A DNA stretch of 64,000 nucleotides from positions 11,865,001 to 11,929,000 of the forward strand of contig JAWQUS010000016.1 in assembly GCA_036365455.1 (NCBI GenBank). Reading direction: 5' to 3'. The position numbers and the translations under genes are program-made. Positions 55,116-64,000 of this stretch are shown piece after piece. The notes under the pieces were generated by a model, which saw only the letters and a list, made by a program, of their open reading frames with translations, had not been told where the DNA came from and did not search any database. This DNA is from Macrosoma leucophasiata. Lineage: Eukaryota > Arthropoda > Insecta > Lepidoptera > Hedylidae. Each line of letters starts with the position of its first letter. The stretch's first letter is position 1.

Positions 55116-56008
55116 AATAATTATCCGTTATCAAAAATATATTTATTTATTAGGTATACCCATCAACAATTTGACATAAATTGCATACATGTTCAGTACC
55201 ATAAAGTCAAAGGCTTCATTCAGCAAACCATGAAATATCAGTTGACAAGCTTGTTAGCTTGTTCAAACTAAATATTTATCAAAAGTATGTTTGTATGCAA
55301 TGATGTTATATATATGTTACATTGTTTGTATGTATCTATCTTCCTTCACGACAAGTCCCATTAGTCATTATTGAAAAAGTCATTTCAATTTTATGATAAT
55401 GATTGAGAAGAACCTTCCAAAGAACCAACACTTTTTCAATGTAAACAACCAGATTTGACAGGTTAAGACCTTTTTTAGGGTTCCGTAGAAAACAAGGAAC
55501 CCATATACTGGGTTACTTGTATCTAGCGCATAATTCTTAAAGGGAGGCTTTGGCTCATCTAGACTAACACTTTTGTTGTACAATTTTTTCTAATTCAATA
55601 TTTTTTTTACCATACAAAAAATAATAAATAGAAATTGCGGTTCTAATATTTCTTACCCTGGTACCTATAGGGGTCGACGTACGACCGCGGCTTTGGCTAG
55701 CTAGACGAAATGACGAAATCAGTAGCTAATTAGACACGACGCGTGCGCACGCCGCTCGAGAGCTCGTCGCGTGCTTCTCGTGTGACGCGATCGATTTAAT
55801 AAGTATGCGTAAATGTAATATTAAAAGCGATGGTGTAGGTAAAGCGGTGCATTGCCGTGAAACACTAGTGTCAAAAACTGTACTGTGTAAGTAAGTACCT
55901 ACGACCCCGGGTTCAAGAACAGCTGTATTTTAGATATGTAGTGTGTGTGAGTTGTGCCGGTGCTTATTTTGAACGACTTGTACGTTACAGTTATCGTCAT
56001 CATCGACC
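55116..56008. other. Region between Spc25 and the mariner/non-LTR remnant
   Basis: It contains the presumed Spc25 3' UTR and a GGGTTCCGTA repeat end near 55472. A GC-richer stretch follows at 55660-55960, which on the - strand would be downstream of the non-LTR tail and may be its 3' UTR. No gene is recognised. Confidence 0.4.
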
Positions 56009-56740
56009 TCAATTTGAGAGGAGATGATTTGTAAAAAGGTTTGTGATTTTTAAAATTACTGTGCCTAAATATCCTAATTGTTTCACGGTGATATCGATGA
56101 TCATTGCGCGGCGCTCCGAGCGGTCTATTACCACTATATCAGGCTTATTGGCTACAATAGTTCTGTCAGTGATAATAGACCAGTCCCAATACATTGTGGC
56201 ATGGTCGTTCTCGAGAACTGGGTCGGGCACATACCTGTAGTATGGCACCTCCATGGCCACAAGACCGTATCGCAAGGCAAGTTGCTGGTGGATAATCCTG
56301 GCTACTTGGTTGTGTCTGTGCAAATATTCGCCGTTGGCAAGACTTGAACAGCCGGACACAATATGCCTGATAGATTCACCCGGTCGGTGGCATGCCCGAC
56401 ATATGTCGACCGTTCCATCTTTCAGGATAAATCTCCGGTAGTTATTGGTCATTACCACTTCGTCCATAATTGCACAGACAAAACCCTCGGTTTCCCCAAA
56501 TAGGTCGCCGAACCGTAGCCAGGTCACGGAAGCTAATGTGTCAACATCAGGCCCATGAAGGGCCCGGTAAAAACGTCCATGTAGCTCCTTGCCCTGCCAC
56601 ACACTCCTGCGGTCACTGGTCGTGAGCACCTCAGGTTTACGCCAGTTCTCTTTAGCCAAAGAGAGAGGGGTGAGTCCCCTGTCAACTGCCACCATATCCT
56701 TATGCATATCCCCGTTGGCGGTAAAAAAGGTATATAGGTT
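56009..56740 (-). pseudogene. Non-LTR retrotransposon C-terminal fragment
   Basis: The - strand frame contains CRACHRPGESIRHIVSGC (a C-x2-C...H...C zinc-finger-like cluster), then ANKPDIVVIDRSERRAMIID. This layout resembles the CCHC plus PD-(D/E)xK endonuclease end of restriction-like-endonuclease LINEs (R2/R4-like); the assignment is inference. The fragment is 5'-truncated and begins after an AAT microsatellite (about 56741-56756). Confidence 0.6.
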
Positions 56741-57880
56741 ATTATTATTATTGTTATAAAAATTTTGGGACTTCTCATCAAAATACCGCGACAAATGGAT
56801 TTGGCAGTCCTCTCGTGATGCTAACCTAACATTGCATAAAGAATTCTGAAGAGACCGAAACAGGTGGAAATCTGAAGGTGCAAGGTCAGGACTATACGGC
56901 GGATGCATTAACACCTCCCAGCCAAACTCTCTTAATTTTTCCTGAGTGGCTATAGATGTGTGAGGTCTAGCGTTATCATGATGAAACACCAACCCCTTCT
57001 GTTGATCAATTTCGGCCGCTTTCTCTCAACTTCTTGCTTTAATCTCATCAGTTGTTCGCAGTAGAGTTCAGAATCGATAGTCCTGCCTGGTGGTAATAGC
57101 TCATAATGAATAATGCCCTTCCAATCCCACCACACACACAACATCATCTTATTGCGAGTTAACCCGGGTTTCGCCACAGTCTGTGAAGCCTGACCGGCCT
57201 TTGACCACGACCTTTTTCGCACGTTCTTGTCGTACGTGATCCACTTTTCATCACCAGTTATCAGCTTCTTCAAAAATAATTCGGTTTCATTACGTCGTAA
57301 TAAAGAATCACAAATGAGTACACGGTTCATTAGGTTCTTTCAGTGAGCTCGTGAGGTACCCAAATATCGAGCTTTTTTTTGTACCCAGCTTTTTTCAAAT
57401 GCGCCAAAACTGTTTTGTGATCAATTCTCAGTTCTTCAGCTACGTCGTAACTACGGATATGTCGATCTTGCTCCACTTTTTCAAAAATGGCATCCATTTT
57501 ATCCGTAATAGGGCGACCAGAACGAGGTGCATCTTTGACATCAAAATTTCCGGATTGAAAACGCATAAACCAAATTTGTGCTACTCTCACAGATACTGCA
57601 CTAGGTCCATAAACATCGCAAATTTTCTTCGCGGCTTGCGTTGCATTTTTACCTTTTTTGTAGTAAAATTTTAAAATGTATCGAATTTCTTCATTAGATT
57701 CACTCATCTTGACAGTACGACAAACAAATGAAAATCACACATTTGCCTAATTTGAATTTGGAATGATGTTCTTTAAAATTTTAACTTTTTAACCAAAACC
57801 AGCCAGATACAAATACTACAGCCAAAGAGATTTTATTACAAGTTCATACATACTGTAATGCGAAAAGACTTTCCGCAACC
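56741..57880 (-). pseudogene. mariner transposase, frameshifted and 3'-truncated
   Basis: The pieces lie at 57707-57330, 57330-56950 and 56992-56759 on the - strand. The N-terminal HTH part (YYKKGKNATQAAKKICDVYG), then GDEKWITYD (first catalytic D), HHDNARPHTS (second D) and [12 protein letters not shown] (third D) give a DD34D-type order. Two frameshifts, near 57330 (loss of one base) and near 56990, disable it. The 5' terminus appears to be at about 57880 (TAGGTTGCGGAAAGTC on the - strand). The 3' end is missing after residues EKSQNFY, where an AAT run and a LINE fragment take over. Confidence 0.9.
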
Positions 57881-58650
57881 TATTATTTTACTCGAAAATT
57901 TCGAACAACTCCAAAGAAATTCCGCAATAGATGGCGCCAGGCGTCATTTACATCGCGCTGTATTGTTTATGTTTCGAAATTATTCATTAGTTCAAAAGCG
58001 TTTGAAAACTTTTCCAGTTTATTTACTTTATTGATTGCAAATAAAAGAAAATCGCGTTAATTTAATGCTATCGCTTAGTTGAGGAGATAGTGTCTGTTGG
58101 TATTAGAATAGAACTAATTAGAAGCGGACTAGCGGACACTTCTGTCAGCGAATTCGATTCGCACTTGGCTGATGTAAAACCTAAGGGCTACCGCACATAT
58201 TAGACAAGACAGTCTAAATACAGACTAACGCATCACAGAGCTTATGGCGGTGCGCACACTTGGAACAAGAAGTCTAACAGACAAAAACGTCTAAACGACT
58301 GTTAGACACGACAACGACAAGACCGACTCGATTCTGCACTCCCGAGCCCAAAGTGCTGTAACAACCAAATTTTCGATTTTATGGTTACTATACTATATAT
58401 TTGATAATTATTATGTAAGCCCATTTCAAGACCAATCTACTAAAAAAATGAACTTATTGCAACGATCACTTTTTGTACTTACTTTTAATTTGTTTTTCGG
58501 CTTAACATGCGCAAATGTAACTTATCTGCGGATGAAATGTCACTCTTTACAAATAGAAGGGGTCGACTCATCCGAAGTTTTGTTGTTATTGGGAGCAGTC
58601 GCCACTTAGGTTTACTAGTGGTCCTTTCATTCAAAGTTGAGCAACACCTT
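57881..58650. other. Intergenic, possible old miniature element
   Basis: AGACAGTCTAAATACAGACT and repeated GTCTAA/TTAGAC strings at 58200-58310 suggest a decayed foldback. No gene is recognised. Confidence 0.35.
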
Positions 58651-58654
58651 AAAA

Positions 58655-59686
58655 TACCTGTCCAAGATGGCGGCTGCATGAAGTTGATAACTTTTTCCTC
58701 ATGGGTGTCGTTTTCATGGTTCTTGAGGGTGTTGAATTCGATAGTGGTGTCAAAATGTAAATCCAAGACGGCGGCTGCATGAAGTTGTCAACTTTTTCCT
58801 CATGGGTGTCGTTTTCATGGTTCTTGTGGGTGTTGAATCCGATAATGGTGTCAAAATGTAAATCCAAGATGGCGGCTGCACGAAGTTGTCAACTTTTTCG
58901 TCATGGGTGTCGTTTTCATGGTTCATGAGGGTGTTGAATTCGATAGTGGTGTCAAAATGTAAATCCAAGATGGCCGCTGCATGAAGTTGACAACTTTTTC
59001 GTCGTGGGTGTCGTTTTCATGGTTCTTGAGGGTGTTGAATTCGATAGTGGTGTCAAAATGTAAATCCAAGATGGCGGCTGCATGAAGTTGTCAACTATTT
59101 CGTCATGGGTATCGTTTTCATGGTTCTTGAGGATGTTGAATTCGATAGTGGTGTCAAAATGTAAATCCAAGATGGCGGCTGCATGTAGTTGTCAACTTTT
59201 CCTCATGGGTGTCGTTTTCATGGTTCTTGAGGGTGTTGAATCCGATAATGGTGTCAAAATGTAAATCCAAGATGGCGGCTGCATGAAGTTGTCAACTTTT
59301 TCCTCATGGGTGTCGTTTTCATGGTTCATGAGGGTGTTGAATTCGATAGTGGTGTCAAAATGTACATCCAAGATGGCGGCTGCATGAAGTTGTCAACTTT
59401 TTCGTCACGGTTTACATTTTGACTCCACTATCGAATTCAACACCCTCAAGAACCATGAAAACGACACCCATGAGGAAAAAGTTGACAACTTCATGCAGCC
59501 GCCATCTTGGATTTACATTTTGACACCATTATCGGATTCAACACCCTCAAGAACCATGAAAACGACACCCATGAGGAAAAGTTGACAACTACATGCAGCC
59601 GCCATCTTGGATTTACATTTTGACACCACTATCGAATTCAACATCCTCAAGAACCATGAAAACGAAACCCATGACGAAATAGTTGG
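58655..59686. repeat. 101-bp tandem repeat array with polarity reversal
   Basis: About seven and a half direct units start at 58660, 58761, 58862, 58963, 59064, 59165, 59265 and 59366 (spacing 101, once 100). At about 59410 the array inverts and about two and three-quarter units run in the opposite sense to 59686. Each unit contains CCAAGATGGCGGCTGCATG (with single changes in some) and GTCGTTTTCATGGTTCTTGA. Because 101 is not a multiple of three, the open frames across it are accidental. Confidence 0.95.
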
Positions 59687-59860
59687 TAAAGATTCCCAGC
59701 TAAATTGAAATAAAACATACTTTTTTTTTCAAAAGTGTGTTTTATTATAATCTAAACTGTGGTATTTCGCCGGATTTAATGTCTTATACTTTAGATAGAA
59801 GGTTCTTTCAGTAGCTGCCAACAATATACCAAGAGTAGTTTTACTGCGTATTAGTTTTTA
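59687..59860. other. Spacer between the 101-bp array and mariner 2
   Basis: Short AT-rich spacer with no recognisable feature. Confidence 0.5.
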
Positions 59861-61140
59861 CGAGGGTGGATCCAAAAGTTCGTGGCCCAAACTACAAGGA
59901 GACATGACATCTTTTTAAATTTACCGTCATTTGTTAGTATGTCTTCTATTAATTTATTGTGCGCAGTTTCATTCCGATACTGCACAATATAAATTTTCTG
60001 TGATTATTTGTTTGGAGCATTCTGACGCGATTTTCAATAATGGAGAAAATTTAACATCGTGCAGTCATTAAGTACCTCAATTAAAAAAGGCCTGTCACCA
60101 AAAGACATCCATCAAGATATGGTGGGCACTTTGGGGGAGTCTGCTCCATCGTATTCCAGTGTCAAGAAGTGGGTAGCTGAGTTTAAGCGCGGTCGTGAGA
60201 GCATTGAAGATGATCCTAGGAGTGGACGGCCTACAACCTCTACCACGAAAGAAAACATCGATAAAATTTGTGATCTCGTACTGGGTGATCGAAGTTTGAC
60301 CATCGGTAAGATAGCTGAGACAACAGACATTAGTTATGGCCGGGTGCAACACATAATAACGAAAGAATTGGGATTCCATAAGGTTTCTGCTCGCTGGGTC
60401 CCGAGGTTGCTTTCAGCTGAACAAAAACGAGTTCGATTCACAATTTCGCGAGACTGTTTGGAACTTTTTGAGACTGATCCCGAGGACTTTTTGTCTAGAT
60501 TTGTTACCATGGATGAAAGCTGGGTTCACCACCATATTCCTGAATCAAAGCAACAATCCAAACAGTGGAAAAGATCTAACTCACCTACAGCGAAAAAGGC
60601 TAAAGTCGTTTTGTCGACTAACAAAGTCATGGCTTCTGTTTTTTGGGATGCGAAGGGCATTATTTTTGTAGATTATTTACCGAAAGGTCAAACTATTAAT
60701 TCTAGTTATTATTGTAACCTTTTACGAAGACTACGAGAAGAAATAAAAGAAAAAAGGCCGGGAATGTTGCGTAAGAAAGTTTTGTTCCATCAAGACAATG
60801 CACGTGTTCACACTTCGGTTGAAACAATGTCTGTAATCCATGATTGTGACACCCACCTTATTCGCCGGATTTAGCCCCCTCAGATTATCATTTATTTCCA
60901 AATTTAAAAAAACATTAGGGTGGCTCGAAATTTTCGACCAAAGATGAGGTGATAGTCGCAGTAAACGAGTATTTCGCCGACCTTCCGGAATCTTTTTTTT
61001 CGAGGGGATAAACAAGTTGCAGTTCAGGTGGAAGAAGTGTGTTGAGCTAGATGGAGACTATGTCGAAAAATAAAAATAAAATTAGACCCACTTTTCTTTC
61101 ATTTTCTTGGTCGGGCTTCGAACTTTTGGATCCACCCTCG
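59861..61140 (+). mobile_element. mariner element with intact ends
   Basis: Perfect inverted termini of at least 22 bp (starting CGAGGGTGGATCCAAAAGTT at 59861 and ending with its complement at 61140), flanked by TA on both sides (59859-59860 and 61141-61142). At 1280 bp it is the normal full length for mariner. Confidence 0.92.
60040..61072 (+). pseudogene. mariner transposase, broken
   Basis: The main open part (60059-60874) contains [20 protein letters not shown] (HTH/linker), [11 protein letters not shown] (first D) and [11 protein letters not shown] (second D). The likely start ATG at 60040 is followed by an in-frame stop at 60052 and a frame change near 60083. After the second D the frame is lost at about 60840, but APSDYHLF-type sequence (third D) survives in another frame near 60883. 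It is not functional, though it could be mobilised in trans. Confidence 0.9.
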
Positions 61141-61898
61141 TACTATAATAATACCTATGTAGTTTGTACTTGAAAAGTAAACTAAATTGGGGCCCGTGAT
61201 ATCTGATACTGAACTTTAGTTAGTAAAATATGAGAAATTTAGAATATGTGGCAGAGCTCGCTCAGCACCACCGCATTGTATAATTTACCTGCCGTTCAGT
61301 GATAGTGGTAATGTACGGTGATAGAGCTTCAATGATAGAGCTCAAAGGCACACAATGATTATGTGAATAATATGGGTAAGTATGTCAGATAACCTATAAT
61401 AGTGAGTGTAAATTTTGTGGTTTTTTGGGGTACTGAATAAGAAAATGGCAGCCATTTTCAGATCCCAAATGGAAGACAGTTTTTTTTTTAATTATGATAT
61501 GGGTGTCTAATTCGAGGTTTTTTGAGGCAAAGAGGCTGCCCAGAAGATCGACTTTCTCTTTTGCCGTGTGAGTTTGCAGAGTGGCTTAGAGTAGATTAAT
61601 GCCAGGTTATGCAGTTAGGTAAAGCATTAAATAATAATTAAAAACCCATAAGAATTATGAAATTAATTTAAAAATGATTTGAATTTATGAGCCCCTGCGG
61701 CTGAGGCGGAGCGAAGTATTTTTTAAAAGTATCTAAAAACAAATAATTTACAATAAGATATTATGTACGTATTTAAAATATTTAATTTCATGAAACATTT
61801 TCCTATTGCTAGCCTCGCCGCTTTACAATAATCCCCTTTAATACCATTCTACGGATATTTCGATATAAAGGCTTACTAGGTATTTCTACACTCCACAT
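61141..61898. other. Intergenic; SINE-like partial copy 4
   Basis: 61270-61345 holds CACCACCGCATTGTATAATT and TGGTAATGTACGGTGATAGA, a partial and diverged match to the SINE-like repeat of 20318-20745. Nothing else is recognised. Confidence 0.4.
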
Positions 61899-62130
61899 CA
61901 GAGGCGTAGCGTCCCTCGGCTGGGCCCCGTATAAGAATTTGTTTGGAGGCCCTGTGTGAAAATATATATTTTTTTTCTACATTTGTTAAAATAAATTTAA
62001 TATGAACACGCGAGCAAAAAAAAACGACGGCCGTGCGTAACGATAGACTTGGTAGGTACTCAAATGGGTAAAATTGGGGGCCCCATTTGATTGATACGGC
62101 AGATACTACGCCACTATAGCTACGCCCCTG
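61899..62130. mobile_element. hAT-like miniature element with 8-bp target duplication
   Basis: The left CAGAGGCGTAGC and right GCTACGCCCCTG are inverted repeats of the CAGGGGCGTAG hAT type. The flanks CTCCACAT (61891-61898) and CTCTACAT (62131-62138) are an 8-bp duplication with one difference, as expected for hAT. It is 232 bp and non-coding. Confidence 0.8.
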
Positions 62131-62406
62131 CTCTACATAGCAAATGCAAACCACCATTTGATAGGGCCAAAGCAAGTCATTCTCACTCCAATGAAGCAAG
62201 TTTATTTTACAGATTAATCTAGCAACTCCCTCATCTGCAGGAAAATGCGATGCAACTGTAATATTACAGTAATGTCGCAGAACACCGAATATGAATGAAT
62301 ACCCTATCAAATTTGTAAAAATACTAACGTCTATTTTTCGACGTTATTACGGAACACTATGAACCATATAAGGGGTCATACAACGAAACACCAACGAAAG
62401 TACAAG

Positions 62407-62694
62407 TTGGGCTCGCACCTTGTACTACTATACTATACTGTATCAAAAGATAGAGAAAAATACTCTAAAAATAATTAGAATCGTTGTTTCTTGTCGGAAA
62501 TATTTATTTTATGTAATTTTTGTACGACAACAATATGTCACCAATTCCATTTTGCAACTATGACATTCTTGTTTTTGAAATATACTTACGACAATTAATT
62601 ATAGGTATAATAAAAGATTTGAATAGCTAGAAAGCTAGAAAATGATTTAGTATTTCATACTTCTCTCAATTTAGCTTGCAAGGTGCGGGCCCAA
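62407..62694. mobile_element. Miniature element with TTGGGCCCGCACCT termini, copy 2
   Basis: The left TTGGGCTCGCACCT and right AGGTGCGGGCCCAA match the ends of 37401-37689, and the interior aligns along its length (288 versus 289 bp). It is followed directly by the perfect hairpin at 62699. Confidence 0.75.
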
Positions 62695-62698
62695 GCTT

Positions 62699-62755
62699 CA
62701 TACATATTGGAACGTCTCCTTTGCAGAGTGCAAAGGAGACGTTCCAATATGTATG
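62699..62755. repeat. Perfect 27-bp hairpin with 3-nt loop
   Basis: Arm one is 62699-62725 (starts CATACATATTGGAACGTCTC), the loop GAG is 62726-62728, and arm two is 62729-62755, its exact complement. The corresponding place beside the sister element (37692 onward) has only one diverged arm. Confidence 0.9.
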
Positions 62756-64000
62756 GGCGATCATTGTTGACGCAGGCATCAATCATCAGATTCTGATTGT
62801 TTAGTACATTGGATCAATTGGCACATGTAGATTGGAATCGGTTCTTTACCAATTAAAGTTACTATATAATTACCTTACGACATATAAAAAATAAGGCGCA
62901 CGTGCTAAATGTTATACCAAAAAATGTCATAATTCAAAAAACAAAGTATTAGTTTGAGGAGAATTGCCGCATTTTCAGCTTTACTAACTTTATTTTTCGA
63001 GTAACAATAATACGTCTGAACTCTGAACTCAGACTCAGTTCCAGTTCTCGGAAAATATAATGGTCATAGCTCACTAGAGCCACCCGGGAACCGACCAGTG
63101 CCCGACCGCCTCGAGCGGTTAGTATTCTTTATATGAAATTGTATGCAGCTGCACTCATAATACGGAGTTGACTTAATGAGTACAGCTAACCGGATCGCTT
63201 CGACCGCACGCCGTCAACGCGCAGTCTAGGCGCGGACGCCGAATGGAGACCAGTCGGTGACCATTTGCTTACCTTGCGTTTACTGTGCATTGCCAACGCG
63301 CTGTTAGTCAATACTTTATTGCACCATAATGTACCTACAATATTAGGATTATGGACCTTGTAGGGCACCGCAATGTAGGAGAGACGATGATTTATACAGA
63401 ATTAAATACCTAGTATTTTAACATATACCTACATTATTACCATAATTTATTAATATTTTAATTTAAATTTACTCTATATTCATTTCTTTATCTTGAAAGA
63501 ATTCATTAATGTTCCCTAGTGGACTGCGTGCTGTCCGCGAGTGGTTCACGCGACGCTCACGCTCACATCGAGTGGACGCCGCAAAATGAAGTGGTGCCGG
63601 TCGGGTCTTGACTGGCATTAGCGAACTGTGACCTTTAGTTTTAAAACAAAAAAACTATGCGTAAACGTAACAATATTTAAATAAGTATAATAGGTACACA
63701 TAAATTTTTAATACTACATATTTTCATTAGGTACATGCGTAAATGCTTAACTATTTTGTAAATACAAAAATATGTCATAATAATATGTCACATAATATTC
63801 ACAACAGTGCCATTATATTATAACCAGCACTTAACTCGTATTGGAAATTCAGAGATTGGACCATTACAACATTAAATATCTATAGCACTATAATCATTAC
63901 ATTTCTAAGATAACTTTAATTTTCCATTAGTTTCTCCATTTGTTTCGCTCGGGCGATTATTTTCTGCAATCAAATCGGAAGAATGAGCTGGATGTTCTGG
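62756..64000. other. Intergenic, no gene recognised
   Basis: AT-rich with two GC-richer patches at 63180-63260 and 63520-63600 containing GCGGACGCC and GTGGACGCCGC strings. These could be remnants of one element, but no clear termini are visible. Confidence 0.4.

Noticed and set aside
58485..59170. Repeated small frames on the - strand sharing a MDLHFDTTIEFN start
   Set aside because: They are generated by the 101-bp tandem repeat. The period is not a multiple of three and products run off-frame at each unit, so they are not a protein family.
61876..62310. 144-codon frame on the - strand
   Set aside because: It spans a hAT-like miniature element and its flanks, with no domain features.

Overview
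The window is nuclear DNA from an insect, most likely a moth or butterfly. The evidence is AT-rich intergenic DNA, GT-AG introns, three conserved animal genes with insect-like proteins, and a dense load of repeats of types I know from lepidopteran genomes: small Helitrons ending in CTAG, hAT/mariner-type miniature elements, RTE-like LINE tails ending in GATGATGAT, a CsRn1/Kabuki-like gypsy element and a copia element. I see no bacterial-style operons, CRISPR arrays or exogenous virus genes.

Three host genes are supported. (1) Translation termination factor eRF3 (GSPT1/Sup35) is on the + strand in 12 coding exons (1594-14294, 603 residues), with an N-terminal PAM2 motif and a complete GTPase and C-terminal module. 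(2) A DCUN1D3-type DCN1-like protein (cullin neddylation) is on the - strand in two coding exons (23160-26587, 329 residues). Its short first exon encodes an apparent myristoylation/palmitoylation signal. It converges on eRF3. (3) A kinetochore Spc25 homologue is on the + strand in three exons (51875-55115, 219 residues). All splice junctions were read from the sequence, and phases agree across every junction.

The rest is mobile DNA. Positions 1-14300 are eRF3, with introns carrying a Helitron, miniature inverted-repeat elements, a tRNA-bearing repeat and LINE remnants. Positions 14700-22600 hold miniature elements and decayed non-LTR retrotransposons. Positions 27600-37700 hold a retroposed unit, a palindromic pair of tRNA-bearing repeats, two Helitrons and SINE-like fragments. 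Positions 40333-50665 are one copia retrotransposon with identical 161-bp LTRs, split by a full-length gypsy retrotransposon (41849-47528, apparently identical 696-bp LTRs, 4-bp GATC target duplication). The copia reading frame is open on both sides of the insertion, so it was intact when the gypsy element arrived. The large second intron of Spc25 contains an old LINE into which a cluster of tRNA-bearing repeats and a long-inverted-repeat DNA element inserted separately, each with its own target duplication. Positions 56000-61140 hold a broken mariner fused in frame to a non-LTR tail, a 101-bp tandem repeat array that reverses polarity, and a second broken mariner with intact ends.

The strongest candidate for something undescribed is the roughly 310-bp repeat with an internal 76-nt tRNA-like gene (intact A and B boxes, cloverleaf arms, T-run terminator, oversized anticodon loop), found in six complete and two partial copies. 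Next come the polarity-switching 101-bp array with one YY1/Pho-like motif per unit, and a 390-bp poly(A)-tailed retroposed unit with a perfect 12-bp target duplication.
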